64,000 nt of DNA from Cyathus striatus (lineage: Eukaryota; Basidiomycota; Agaricomycetes; Agaricales; Nidulariaceae), in assembly GCA_025738555.1 (NCBI GenBank), contig JAOVFP010000012.1, positions 1,302,001-1,366,000 on the forward strand, read 5' to 3'. How positions within the stretch are numbered: position 1 is the stretch's first letter; each line of letters starts with the position of its first letter. Positions 22,847 through 35,159 of the stretch are shown piece by piece. The notes under the pieces were generated by a model. That model was not told the DNA's origin. It searched no databases and worked only from the letters and a program-made list of their open reading frames with translations. Position numbers and translations under genes: made by a program.

Positions 22847-24687
22847 CTATTCTATTGTTAATACTGAATCTGGAGGCAGGGATCTGATTTGGGAAAGGGG
22901 CACGGAGAATGCTACAATTTCTGGCGCCCCACTAACCCAACACATCGTTTCTAATTCTTCAATGTCACCAACTGTAGTGATTGTTAACCTGTAGAGACCA
23001 AGAGAAATATGGCATTGGATAACCGTCACTGGATATGGGATATAACGAGTAGCATTCCCAGCAGCGAATCCCCTCTTCACAAGTCGCACTTCGTGGGGAT
23101 GTCTAGTAAATTCGAACAAGATGGTCAGGTCCCATAAGGTTTTTTCAGGATGTTCTCTTTGAGCCCTCTCCTTGATCGATTCCCACTGCTTTATTGCGCT
23201 CATAATAGCGAAACGACAAACAGAAATGTGATCTCGTTTGCGAAGAGTGTTATGAGGTATCAAAGCATCCTTCAACTCGCCTAAGCCAGAAATGTCAAAT
23301 CAGGCATACAGCACATCGAGAGTAAAACTGTCTTGTACCGGCTGTATGACACGCGCGACGGTGGAGGTCAGCCCAATCCTCCATTTGACACTCCTTCGAG
23401 CAGTACCGAGCCTTTTTGCAGCCTGAGCATCGAAAAACGGTGTTGGGAATAAAATGCAAATTGTGCTAGAAGTAAGCTATCAGTGGATTTACTATTTACA
23501 TGATCAACCGATCTTACCTTTGGGTTATCACATAAAAAAAGTCGGGGGAGGTTAGTCTGGTCTAGAAATCTCAAATTGCTATCGAGTAAGCGATGAAAAT
23601 TCTCCCATTCTTGGGCGACTATCGTCTGAGGCATATGGGCCTCTGATGTATCTTTTAAGTCTTCTTGTATCGCTGATAGCACTGAGCTAAAAACCATATA
23701 CTTGGGAATGGTTGTGGTAATAAGCTTGGTTACAGTGCTGATCGTAGATTCGAAAGTTCCATGTTTACGAACCATGCTGTTCGACATCCACATGTCGAAG
23801 TAATAGCTATAAGGAACGAATGCGGCGAGGAGTCCTGAGCGAATGGCAATGTTTGCAGCTTCTATGGAATCGGCTCTTGATAGAATTAATTCAAGGAGGT
23901 TGAAGTACTGCAGACAAGCATCGAGAGTAGGGTATGTAACATCTTGCGCGTGGAAAAAGTCAAACACTATGAATTTTACTGTTGAGGCCAAGACACGGAC
24001 GATGCGGTTTACAGGCACTTCGACAGATGGTTCAAATATTTTGAAATGGCTGAGAACGCCGGTCAACTTGGTATACGGCAGAAAGATGAGGTGCTCTATC
24101 TCTTTACTGGATTCTATTCGCGCCAGAATCAAGCTTATCATAGCACGCCTGTTGACGTCCTCAATGTCATACATTTCCTGTAGAAGACGTGGGTCCAACT
24201 TCGATCTGCAGAAGAGCCCAAAAAACGGGGCCCACCACCCACAATAGAAGGAATACTTGGAACGCTCATAGTCATAATCTTTCACGAGCCAAAGACGGGT
24301 GGCCAACTGAGCAGTTCCAACGGTAGACGAGACAAGATCGTAGTCTTCCTTGATGAAGTATGTGAAGACACATGAAACATAGCTGATAACATCCCATCGA
24401 GTGGGTAAGTGGGAATCGGTAGGAGGATGATAGTAGTTGAAGAGAAATGTAAACCATGAGAATAGACCGGCTTTCCAATATTTGTTAAGTTCTGATGTTT
24501 TGAGAGGCCGTTCCTTCCTTTCTAGTATGTGTCCTGCCATATATTCTGCAAGAGTTCGGAGATCTGCTATTGCATACAGCACGTTGGCTTCATCTTCCTC
24601 CGAAATGTCGGTCGGGTCAAAAGGAACAAGCGAGCTTTTTAATGTTGAAGGTTTGATTTTATTCGACATCATCTGCATAGTATTCAT
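22847..24687 (-). CDS. MYND-type zinc finger protein, copy 3
   Basis: Exons 23518-24687, 23339-23465 (127 nt, the same length as in copies 1 and 2) and 22847-23280 join to 576 residues. The finger reads CDNPK-H, CSGC, YC-SKEC, H-RRA-C. It is clearly diverged from copies 1 and 2 but keeps their landmarks SLVPFDP, YVSCVF, YCGWWAPF and LRKRD. An alternative start uses an upstream exon ending ATGCCCGTG and an acceptor just before Met-Met-Ser. It lies opposite in orientation, about 4.5 kb from copies 1 and 2. Function unknown beyond the inferred protein-binding MYND role. Confidence 0.8.
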
Positions 24688-25233
24688 TTTAAATCAGCAT
24701 TATTTCGTTAAGAAAATTGACTTACCACGGGCATAATGGGCGGAGAGAAAACTTAGTAACAAGGGGGTACCGTAAACAAGCCACTCGGTAAAGCATGTAT
24801 TTATTCCTATTTGGAAGCAGCATTTGAAAATTGAAAAATTGTTTTCGCTGACAAGATGAAAGAGTACTTATGACGTACGCTCCTATATTTCCAATAAATA
24901 CATTTCAGCAAGCCTTCAAAGGTCTAGGGAATGAGTATGAAAGAGGAGCAGTAAAAGTGGTGAGCAACTATCGCTAGTAAGTAGTAAGTAGATCAGGACG
25001 AAGCTCTACGGTTTAATGTCATTATGTAAGTATTTGAACTCCGAATATCCGCTGAGTTACTTGATACGGACATTGCCGAAAGCCTGCTGTTTGTCTAACT
25101 CTACGACTATGTCATTGTCAACTATGTAAACCATGACTACGACTCAGACATATCTACTACTTGCTTCAAACCTTCACAAATCTGAACCCATCGACCACAC
25201 CCCCATATAATCCATATCTCATCTCGAACTCAT

Positions 25234-25746
25234 ATGATGGGTTCCGGCAACCAGGACATTGAACATCATTCAACCCTCTGCCCTTATCCTGCCTGGCTCT
25301 TATCTTTACGACTGTGCGTGTCTATCTTCTCGAATTTTATCATGTTCTAATTATAAACTGCATAGCTTTCCTCTGGTATTGATGAATGGTCTACGGGGAG
25401 CCGAAAGCTTCTGTCGTTTGTAGAGAAGGTTGTTGAGTCAAAGTACAGAGCTCATCTTAAAGATCTCGAGGCCTGGAGTAGCCTAAGCCCCCGGATTACC
25501 AAGAAAATTCGCCAATTTTTTTCTGAATCTGCACGGTACGAGTTTCTTCATTCCTTAAGCAGTTACATGGCGTACTAACAATAGATTTAATGTTACAGAC
25601 GAAGCACAGGGGTGGTGGATGACAGACAGGAAGTGCCTCACCTCGTTGGTGACTTAGTTGAGCAGGCTCAGCGGGAGTTAGAGGGGAGGACAGGAGAAAG
25701 TGATATCGAGGATGTATCTGATTCAGAGCCCAAGACGGATAAATAG
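25234..25746 (+). CDS. Small hypothetical protein with acidic tail
   Basis: Best model: 25234-25317, 25366-25535 and 25599-25746, 133 residues. The second exon (LLSFVEKVVESKYRAHLKDLEAW...KKIRQFFSESAR) is helical and basic. The last ends E-S-D-I-E-D-V-S-D-S-E-P. The second intron has a classic branch site TACTAAC at 25573-25579. The first intron needs a weak GTGTCT donor, so the start is uncertain. No known domain. Confidence 0.4.
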
Positions 25747-26479
25747 AGGACTGCGAGAGCTTGTATTGTGTAGTGCTCAGTGCTCTAATGAAATATTCAT
25801 TTCTGTATGCTCAATAATGTCAGTCCGATGATTCATTATCTAGTGTACAGGTGCGGTACAACGTGGCCATCATAGTCAATGTAGACGAATATATTACATC
25901 ATTTACGTTGCAATCGCTGGGCTTACATAGCATATGGAGACGTCATGTGAAGTGACATAAAGATTACCTGTCGTCTATATGATCGATCTATCATACACTT
26001 GGCGGCGGCTACACTGATCTATATATCGGGGACTTGTCTAGACGAATATGCCTACTACCCAGTCTATGTACACCTATATGAACATACGGTTTCCCCCTGG
26101 TGATCCCGAGTAATTTCTAACGAGGCCAGAGGAACCGTTCTACTAGTAGTGACGAGATGCTCGTTACGCCTCCTCTGTCATTCTCATCCAATCCAAAGGA
26201 CCTCTGCTACATCAATGCCATAGCACACTTTCGCCGAAGTATAGGTATAATCCTCTAGTGAAACCCGCCTGAATCCAGATATAATTCAATTTCATTTCGG
26301 AAAGTTGTTTAAATGATAGTTGTACTGCTGCGACACTCAGGACCGCAGTCTAGTGTAACTGCCCGCGAAATACGAAAGGAACGTCGTCAAGTAACGTAGA
26401 GGCACTCAGACAATGATCGAGTCGGACATTAACAGCGCACAGTAAGCATGATACACTACCTTTATCTTAAACTACAATA
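25747..26479. other. Intergenic, nothing recognised
   Basis: No gene, repeat ends or RNA fold identified between the small gene and the LINE insertion site. Confidence 0.35.
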
Positions 26480-26803
26480 AGTATTCTAACTTGGGTGCCT
26501 GGACACATGGGTGTCCCAGGAAACGAGCATGCTGACAATGAAGCAAAACTCGCCATCACTGAAGGATCCAGCGCGTCAGATCTCCTCCCCCGCTGCCTAC
26601 ATAACCCACTCCCAGCCAACAAATCGGCACTACGTGCACACCACCACTCCCAGCTCACTTGTCTTATCTCAGCGGCATGGAAAGCTTCCCCCCGCTTCCA
26701 TCGCATCAACCGCATTCTTCCACAGCGACACCTCAATCGATTCCGTCGACTGTTCTTCACGCTACCCCGCAAACTTTCCACGGTACTTTCGTACCTCATC
26801 TCG

Positions 26804-27917
26804 TATGACGCTCCAATGTGTCATTTATTCGCCGTACTTCTAGTTCGGTTTGCCGTACTTAACCGTTGCCGTACTCACAATATCTACTTATTTTTCCGTA
26901 TTTTCAGTACATATCTATACATCTACTATATATTACATATAAATATATCCTACTACTGTAGGTATGTCTCTCACAATGACCGTTTTGACGACTTTCTGAG
27001 GCCTCGGAAATATCCGTTATGATTCCCACGCTCTTCTGAGCGTCGTGCCGTATATCTAACTTCAATCTACTGTACCATTAAGCATCACAGAAATTCATTT
27101 AAGCTTTTATTTCATTGCTACATACCGCATTAACAGATAAATTATACTACAAAGGTTTATTATACAGTACTTCTGGATGTTATCTCATATATATATGTAC
27201 CTGCACACTGCTCATCAAAGTATGACCATGTCCAGATACTAGTACTACCTTACATATCTTCAAGCTATTTTGCATGATTCAGCTTGGTATTTCTTGAACT
27301 CAGATGAGCTAAGATACATTTTTGGTACCTGTGATTTAACACAGGACATTGTCTGTTTGACCTAATTAAATTTGAAGCTAAGATATTTGATAGCCACCTA
27401 CATTACTCTAACTTTTTTATGTTATACCTCTTCCACACCACTTTTATATAACATACACATCTTTCTTAATGTATCAATAGCAAAGTTAAACATGCCTTTT
27501 GGTGAGCAGTGTCACTACAGGTACTTAAATATTGGATATAACATCGAGAACCACCATATAAAAAACATTTTCAGTCTCAATTATCAGCTAATAGAATGTA
27601 CAACAGTAAAAGAAGAGCTTAAATAAATTTATGTAATGCCTAATAGGACAGTAGATTGAAGTTAGATGTACGGCACGACGCTCAGAAGAGCGTGGGAATC
27701 ATAACGGATATTTCCGAGGCCTCAGAAAGTCGTCAAAACGGTCATTGCGAGAGACATACCTACAGTAGTAGGATATATTTATGTGTAGAATATAGTAAAC
27801 GTATAGATATGTACTGAAAATACAGAAAAATAAGTAGATATTGTGAGTACGGCAGCGGTTAAGTACGGCAAACCGAACTAGAGGTACGGCGAATAAATGA
27901 CACATTGGAGCGTCATA
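26804..27917. mobile_element. Inverted-repeat element inside the LINE (1.1 kb)
   Basis: Ends TATGACGCTCCAATGTG and CACATTGGAGCGTCATA, with arms of about 275 bases (26804-27080 against 27640-27917). The arms carry repeated GCCGTACTT units and a GACCGTTTTGACGACTTTCT block. AT-rich core with no transposase. No clean target duplication found. Foldback or MULE-like. Confidence 0.75.
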
Positions 27918-27932
27918 CATTGGAGCGTCATA

Positions 27933-29069
27933 TCCATTAATTAATTCACCGTACTTAAAACCTGTGCCGTACTTCGGTTGCCGTAAATAAGTGTCGCCGT
28001 AATCGCAGAATTGCCTTATTCTTCAATATTTTATATACATATGTATTCTACATGGTTATGTTATGTATTTATATATTATAACGTCTTCTAAATTGACCGT
28101 TTCGACGACTTTTTGCAGCTTCGGAAATCTCCGTACAAGGTTCCCACGCCTTCTCGAGGATGGAGCGTCATGTTTATTAATAAATTCGCCGTGCTTACAG
28201 TTCGGTTCACCACAATTAAGTGTCACTGTAATCTTATAATCTGCGCATTTTTCAATATTTCCATCATAAATACATTCTTCTATTTTATAATATATGTTGG
28301 TATGTAAATCTACTGCATATATGTCTGTAAAATTGACTGTTTCGACGACTTTCTAAGGATGCGGAAATTACCGTTTTAATTCCCACGCTCTTCTGACCAT
28401 CGTGCCGTACATCCAACTTCATTCAACTGTAATGTTAGGGATAATAGAGCTTTGTTCATGCTCTTATTTCAATTTTGTACATTTTATTAATAGATATCTG
28501 ACACTAAAAGGTTTATATTGTCTTATCTCAAGCACCTGTACACTACTCATCAAAGTAAGACCATGTCCAAACACCTTCAAGCTATATTGTATGCTCAGCT
28601 TCTCAATACACTAATTTATTGCTATCAATAAATTAAGAAAGATGATGCAGAAGAGGTATAACATAGCATAAAAATTGGAGCATTGTAGGTGCTATCAAAT
28701 GCCTTAGTGTATCTCAGTTCATGCCTGTAAGTAAATAGCATTTAATATAATAATTACATGTTATATAGTTCATACAGAAGTATTATGTTACATATTGTAA
28801 TATATTAGTGAGAACGAAGTCATAATGACGTACCTTTCTCATCCTTGGGAAGGCGTGGGAACCTTGTACGGAGATTTCCGAAGCTGCAAAAAGTCGTCGA
28901 AACGGTCAATTTAGAAGACGTTATAATATATAAATACATAACATAACCATGTAGAATACATATGTATATAAAATATTGAAGAATAAGGCAATTCTGCGAT
29001 TATGGCGACACTTATTTATGGCAACCGAAGTACGGCACAGGTTTTAAGTACGGTGAATTAATTAATGGA
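27933..29069. mobile_element. Second, related inverted-repeat element (1.1 kb)
   Basis: Ends TCCATTAATTAATTCACC and GGTGAATTAATTAATGGA, with arms of about 220 bases. Identical 12-base flanks TGGAGCGTCATA lie at 27921-27932 and 29070-29081. The core matches the core of the neighbouring element (for example ACTCATCAAAGTA and GACCATGTCCA). The left side holds a second arm-like block at 28157-28400 with the same GCCGT and GACGACTTTCT motifs. It is a composite with one arm present twice. Confidence 0.7.
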
Positions 29070-29769
29070 TGGAGCGTCATATCATAGATCAAACGGAGTG
29101 TCATACCATACTGGCCGACCCCAAACGTATTGCCGCGCTCTTCCGCTACATCAACGATACTGCATAGGCTCAACAAAGCCCGTCAGCAGAATCACGTGGT
29201 TCTTACCATATGAAGACATATGGAAACCGGCGTCGATTCCTATGAGTGGATAATCTTGGTACGAGACTACGATACTGCACGCTTCCACCGCACGCTGGGA
29301 CTCCTGCCAGAATGGGACCTACCAGATAACTAGCCTTGCCACAACCCACTGCAATAGCCGCCTCAACGCAATACCTCGCACCTTAACGCCCTTTTTACTC
29401 TCTCATCGTAGATTAGCTGGATAGCTTTACCCAGGCACGCCCCCCTCGCAGGAGCTCGCCTATCCCACCTCTGGACTTTATGTCCTGAGCCAACTATACC
29501 TCAGTATTTACACTTTATATCTCAGACTATACAAACATACCACAAAATTAGATACTTAGACTTAGCGTAGTCGTGACATCTGGTTTTCCACAACCGACTA
29601 ATAAACTAGGATTAAAAAAAAAAAAAAAAAAGTATTCTAACTTCAATACTTACTTTAGTGTTCAAATCAAGTTCAAATGATGTAAGTATATAAATGCACT
29701 AAAGTACTAAGGAAGATATCAACTAACATGATCTGATTAGTGTATGCCCTTATTTTTTTCCACCTGTTG

Positions 29770-30595
29770 GTATGTTATATATGACTTTCCGGTAATCCAC
29801 CTACTGTTGTAATTATCCCCTTGTAAATACCAAGAGGAACATGGCATTGAATTACTGTTAAATTGGGAATATATCTGGCAGCAACCATAGCAGCGTGGTT
29901 CCTCACTGCAACATGAATTCTATGAGGATTTCTGGTATAGTCAAAAATAATTGTTAACTGTGACAATGGTTTTCCAGGATGTTCTTTACGAGCCATATCT
30001 TCGATATCTTTCCACTGCGTTTTGACATTTATGATAGCGAATCGGCAAGCAGATTTGTGATCTTGTTTTCACAGAGTAGAATGTCTTGCATTAACTTTCA
30101 AAACATCTAAGTCAGGAACGTCAAGTTATGGCAGAACAAATGGTTCAGTAGTTGCTTACGGATATTACAACACAAGGTACGATGTAAACTTGTCTAGTCC
30201 TTCATTTGACACTTTTCTGAGCAATACCAGGCAGAGTTACAACTAGGGCATTGCATAATTGTCTCGGGATTTGAATATATATCATGCTTGAAAATAATAG
30301 TAGAGGTTCGGAAAAATATTCACAAAAGACATTGCCTTACCTTTAGGTTGTCGCAAAAAGTTAAATGGGGAACGTGATGGAACACAACTTGCAACTTGTT
30401 GTAGAGTGAACTATGGAAGTCATTCCAATCCTTACCAACCATAGTTTCAGACATGTGATGATCGAAAACATTGTTCAAGTAGGCATCCCGTAAGGCCAAT
30501 AGCACAGAGCTATATACCATATACCTCGGAATAGTTGCAGTGATAATATTTGTTGCTCGGTCGATGATAAATTTTAAGCCGTCTGTGTCCCTGGG
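29770..30595 (-). pseudogene. MYND protein, copy 4, decayed
   Basis: Matches copies 1-3 in three blocks: a C-terminal piece (29775-29996, LTIIFDYTRNPHRI...VIQCHVPLG), a finger exon at about 30180-30292 and the end of the helical region (30320-30560, IPRYMVYSSVL...LTFCDNLK). The finger is recognisable (CDNLK-H, CPSC, YC-SEKC) but Trp is replaced by TAG before the last His-Cys pair. The upstream two thirds are absent: the gene stops where the element at 30596 begins. Confidence 0.8.
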
Positions 30596-31327
30596 TGACT
30601 TCCCGCAGGGTTTAGAAACGCAGATTATTTTCTAAACATTAAGCGAGTGGCACTCGGCTAATCTAGGTCTGCATTTCTAACCATAGCACATTTTCCCTTA
30701 GACGTTCAATGTCGTTTCTAAATCCCATAAGCGCTTTAGTAATCTTATCACATGTTTATCTTTTCCTCTATTCACAACGATATTGCTTTCTATCTGTCTT
30801 TTTATGACTGAATCTCTCAGAAACTCTGTAAAGTAAACAGTACATATGTGCATGCTATTCTGATGTAGCCTTTTCTTTGATATAAGTGCTGTTCCCTCCC
30901 ATAGTGAAGAACTTCAATGGCACTGTGGACCGATTTTCTCAAAAATAAGTATGTAATGATATATTTTTTCACAAAGAATCACTGTGGTGAATAAGTATAC
31001 GAAATAACATGACATAGAGACTACTACATCGCCAATTATACTGTGACTATGTCATACGAGGGGAGGGAGAGCACCGTATCAGTAGTACGAATCTTGAGAT
31101 GATACGTCCCTGCAGGGATTTTGACGTCGGAGATCAAAAATGCGTTTACAGGAGGGCGTTTAGAACTAGAAGAGGGGGGGGGGGGCCTCTTCCAGATTAT
31201 TATCTAGAAAGGGATCAGTTTTGAGATCAGCTGTCAAAGTGAGCCGATTTGGACAATGGCATCACGGCCAATCTCGCTTACGACGTTTAGAAATTTAATC
31301 TAGGTTTCTAAACACTGCGGGAAGTCA
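30596..31327. mobile_element. 732-bp TIR element cutting the MYND relic
   Basis: The ends TGACTTCCCGCAGGG and the inverted CTGCGGGAAGTCA continue inward for about 55 bases with few mismatches (TTTAGAAAC, ATTAAGCGAG). No ORF. A G-run lies at about 31175-31188. No convincing target duplication in the flanks, so exact ends are uncertain. Confidence 0.65.
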
Positions 31328-33030
31328 TCCCCTATCGGTGTTTTTCAGAAACTATGGAAAGTCTAACGACCACGCTCAAACACATCAATTAAAATTGAGC
31401 TCCGGTGCCCGGCACCGCGGCTTCTCGGTAAGATATTATAATCTCGGTTTCAGAATTTCACTTAAGCGAGATTGAGCGCTTATTAACTGAAGCATGGTCG
31501 TCCGGTACGGTGGCAACTACGTTATAACTATGTGTCCTCAAGAATGTATTTAGTTTGTTACAGTAAGTAGAATAATATGCATATAAGTATGAGCTCCTAT
31601 ATAAGTATTTGTAGACTATATGAACCGAGATACAACACGATGCTCATATTAAGTGCATAGAATTCTTGTTACAAAATCACTTGGTAGCAGCATGATAGAA
31701 GCATCACATAGTTGATCATAGTCTTCAGGGATTGTCAATGGATTAAAAGAGTTGGAAGCTGAGAGTTTTTGAGAGTAGGGTGCAAGAGAAACAATACATA
31801 TTACAATTATAATGTAAACAGTAGGGATTGGAAGTCGGGCTAAGATAAGGATCGAACTTGGGACCTGCTAAATTGTAAGTGAGCTACATATATCCTACCA
31901 TATTATTAGTACTACTGTATTAGAGGTGTGACCGTATGTGTATCCATACGTAGACCAGGCATATTTTATAGGGAGTTACTTTACCGGGCTTTGTATTAGA
32001 AACTACAGTACTGATTTTTCTAAATTTATTTGTTGTATTTTCTATAAACAGAGAGTGACGGTGTCTTGTTATTCGACTGCTCGAGACTAATAAAAGCTTG
32101 TGGTAATTAAAGTACAAGGTATATAAGTATACTTACAAAAACGCAGCTGAACCTTTAAAACAAGCTGATGTATACATATTAATAACTATGTATGGTACAA
32201 CTATTATACAGTTACTGTGCATCTGAATGAGTGCAATAGTCTACTATCCGGAGTCAGAGTGGACAAGTAGGTATATGATAAGTTAAAAAATAATTACTTG
32301 GTTGTCATCGTGTATATGTCAAAGGTGGATTACTGTGGTGAAGTTGTAGTTGGATTGGATGTGTGAAAGCATTTGTATACTCCCTCATCTCGCAAATTTA
32401 GGGGCCACCTCACTGTGAATTTGGGAAAGTTCCCAATCGTTACGCTCGCAACTAAGCAAGCCCGAGTCACTGTTCAATGCAAAACATTCAATTTATTTCA
32501 ATGAATGATAGGAAACTCATTGCAATATTCGATGATGAAGCAACTATTTCGACTACTTATTCTAGAGCACTGTGTTTCCTTGCAATATCTCACACTGAAT
32601 CCTTGTCACTTGGCAGGCTGTCTTATATGGATGAACATAAGATGGACTGAAATATAATATAAGCTCCTCTGCTCGTATCGATATAAACTATACTGTATGA
32701 ATCCGATCAGTTGGGCAGCCCTCTTAGTGCGTGACAGCCCCAACTGGGGAGACAATTCGGCACTTCAGGATTTATGTCGTGACCGAGAGAAATTTTCGGC
32801 ATAATTGGGTTTTTTAGCGTGACATATGTCAAATTCTACGAAGAGCGGTAGCTAAACAGTAATTGTGTTGTAGGTAGCAGGAAATTTAATGGTAGAGGCC
32901 GTAGTTCGATCCTCCATGAAGTAGTTTTTTTAATACATACTAGCTAGTTAGATACCTACTTTCGTATTTCTTACTTCACATTCACTAGCGCATGGCATTT
33001 ATTATTGCCGGTTCCGTCGCTTGTTGTGAT
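31328..33030. other. Intergenic; two degenerate tRNA-like B boxes
   Basis: Mostly AT-rich with no gene. Two RNA polymerase III B-box-like strings occur: AGTTCGATCC at 32903-32912 on the plus strand and AAGTTCGATCC on the minus strand near 31850. Each follows a TAGCT A-box-like string. Neither folds into a proper cloverleaf by eye. Possibly SINE remnants. Confidence 0.25.
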
Positions 33031-33037
33031 CGACGAC

Positions 33038-33110
33038 GACAACACATCAATTGCCAACGACAACACATCAATTGACAACGACAGCGCATCAATTGACACT
33101 GACAACACAT
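33038..33110. repeat. 21-bp tandem repeat before the Ulp1 gene
   Basis: About three and a half units of CGACAACACATCAATTGACAA with small changes, ending 30 bases before the ATG at 33142. The minus frame reads as a repeated Ser-Ile-Asp-Val-Leu motif; I take this as non-coding. Confidence 0.7.
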
Positions 33111-33141
33111 TTCTCTCGAGCATACCACTCAATTCACTATC

Positions 33142-34299
33142 ATGGTGAATCAACACCATGCATTCTTTATTCCAAGTACTGCACGCTCTTTTCTACTACC
33201 CAACCCAGCGACACCTGTACTTGATTTCCTCGACTTTCAGCTACCAAGTGTTCGCACCAACAGCACACTTCACGAAACCATGGCATTAAACTCTCTCAGC
33301 TTTGAGCCTGCTAGCATTGAAGATTTAGAAAGCATCCGCCGCATACCTATTCCTACGTCTAGCCATGGTGTGCTAAACCACATGAAATCGGAGTATGCGC
33401 ACATGGAAGGAAAACCTTTATCAGTCAGGGTCGCGGGAGAAGGGAAAGACAATGTACGCTTGCCTATGTGGATTATTACGTTCTGGATAGAGGTTCTTGA
33501 CATACACTTTACATATCGGGTACCATGGAACAAAGCTGTAAAGTCCTTGGAGGTTCGGAGATATGGAGGAAAGATGAATCGGTTGGTTGATGAAGTTCAA
33601 GATGAATTACAATGCTTACCGTGGAGTGGAGGTATCAAAGGCTTCGCATACCCCGAGCCACTTGTCAGTCTCGCTACATTTGCCAGTAGAGACTGGCTGT
33701 CAGGCGCACAGGAGGATCAAATGGTTGAACTTCTTGAACGAGAAGTTCGACACCACCTCCCTTCGGATCACATTGAGCTACCGAGTAGCTCCTTTAAACT
33801 CCTGCTGCTGAAGGCATATAATGATCGCATGTCATACAGTACAGGAAGAGTGCACCAGTACATGCGAAATCTTGGGCAATGTCTTGCAACAGGAAAGCTG
33901 GGGTCGTTGGGATTCATTGCAAATGTGAATGGAAACCACTGGGTTTCAGTGGTCGTTGACTTTACGCTGAACAAACTCTTCTATGGTGATTCTATGAATG
34001 GGGACTTCGATACCGAGCTTTTATCAGCACTATTATGGTGGACAAAGCAGCATACCAGTTCGAAGTTTCTGAAAGGGGAGCTAAGGATAACGACGCAGCA
34101 GCAAGATGATCAACATTCGTGTGGGCTTCTTGCCACGAATGCTCTTGCGCACCACTATCTCCCAGAGCTGTTCCCACTGATAGACTCAAATAAAACGGAT
34201 GCAGCTCGACTTCGAATGCTAATAAAAGTGATAAAGCGGCATTTTGACGTTGTAAGTAATACAGATTTCAACTACAAGTATCAGAAAGCTTACCATTAA
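33142..34299 (+). CDS. Ulp1-type (C48) cysteine protease, transposon-linked
   Basis: Single exon, 385 residues. The catalytic triad of the Ulp1/SENP fold is present and in order: His-266 (NGNHWVSVVVDF), Asp-283 (FYGDSM), a Gln in Q-Q-D-D-Q, and Cys-327 (HSCGLLATNAL). The N-terminal 150 residues are not recognised. In Agaricomycetes free-standing Ulp1 domains are often carried by DNA transposons (established for several superfamilies), and a transposase-like gene starts 52 bases downstream on the same strand. The protease could remove SUMO-like modifiers from the transposase or host factors (inference). The frame is intact, in contrast to its neighbour. Confidence 0.8.
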   Translation: MVNQHHAFFIPSTARSFLLPNPATPVLDFLDFQLPSVRTNSTLHETMALNSLSFEPASIEDLESIRRIPIPTSSHGVLNHMKSEYAHMEGKPLSVRVAGEGKDNVRLPMWIITFWIEVLDIHFTYRVPWNKAVKSLEVRRYGGKMNRLVDEVQDELQCLPWSGGIKGFAYPEPLVSLATFASRDWLSGAQEDQMVELLEREVRHHLPSDHIELPSSSFKLLLLKAYNDRMSYSTGRVHQYMRNLGQCLATGKLGSLGFIANVNGNHWVSVVVDFTLNKLFYGDSMNGDFDTELLSALLWWTKQHTSSKFLKGELRITTQQQDDQHSCGLLATNALAHHYLPELFPLIDSNKTDAARLRMLIKVIKRHFDVVSNTDFNYKYQKAYH

Positions 34300-35159
34300 A
34301 TAGACGTTTGAAACTGAAGCAATTAACTACCCCTTCTCATTCACACCTGACATGGTTACGCAGCCAGATGAAGGAGCATCAGAGACATCAGCATGGACTG
34401 ATGGAACGGCATCAGAAGATGACACCGAATCTATTGTAACAATGTCCAGTGCCGCCATCCCAGCAAGTGAATACTCAGCTTGGTCGTCAAGTTCATCATT
34501 TGCATTTGCAAAAACCCATCCTCCCACACCGCCTCCAGATGAAAAAGACTCCAGTGACGATTATTTACCGGAAGATGTACCAGAAAGAGTGTCATTGGTG
34601 AAACGCTCAGTGCCAGGTAGTGACATTGAATCTAGCGATGTTGAACCCAAGTCCAAATGTCTACGCATCGTGTCAGCAATCTCCAGTGCTATCAAATGAA
34701 GCATTGATGCAAAACCTAAAGGGCTTATGAAGTACTTTACAAAGTGTACGCCAGAGGAGAATCACGCACAGGTTGAGCGCGAGAAGATTAAGATTAAGCA
34801 AGATTGTGATGAACAGGCTGAGATTGAGAAAGCAAGACAGGACAAACGTGTTGAGCGAAGGCGTATGCTGGAGCGTGAGCGACAGCGAAAGCATCGGGAG
34901 AAGACTCGTGCTGTTAAGGTGGAACAGGGTACGCACTCACCTGGTGGGTCTAGAAAGGTATGAAATTGATTGACATCTGTAAACTCGTGTGAAAGCTCAC
35001 CTAATTATAGCATGATCTCGAATTCAATGACTGGAAGGATGGAAATACAGAGGGGTGTCAGCCAAATTTATCATTTAACAGCAGTGTTATATGATATGAG
35101 ATATCATATAAGGACTATGACTTATGAGTGAGGCATATTATAAGTAGTATACAGGTTAC

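Larger units (their letters stand above)
26493..29630 (+). mobile_element. 5'-truncated LINE with poly(A) and 13-bp TSD, internally interrupted
   Basis: Begins inside an RNase H domain: WVPGHMGVPGNEHADNEAK is the conserved C-terminal RNase H block of Tad/I-type fungal LINEs. The 3' end (29082-29613) contains the typical terminal H-T-I-L-A-D-P-K-R...L-F-R-Y-I-N segment and finishes with a 17-A tail (29614-29630). AGTATTCTAACTT occurs directly before it (26480-26492) and after it (29631-29643). 5' truncation, poly(A) and a target duplication are diagnostic of target-primed reverse transcription. The middle is occupied by two inverted-repeat elements, and about 100 codons between the two LINE parts are missing. 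Confidence 0.88.

Noticed and set aside
26467..27022. Open frames on both strands at the LINE border
   Set aside because: The plus-strand frame is the LINE RNase H running into the inverted-repeat element; the minus-strand one is its shadow.
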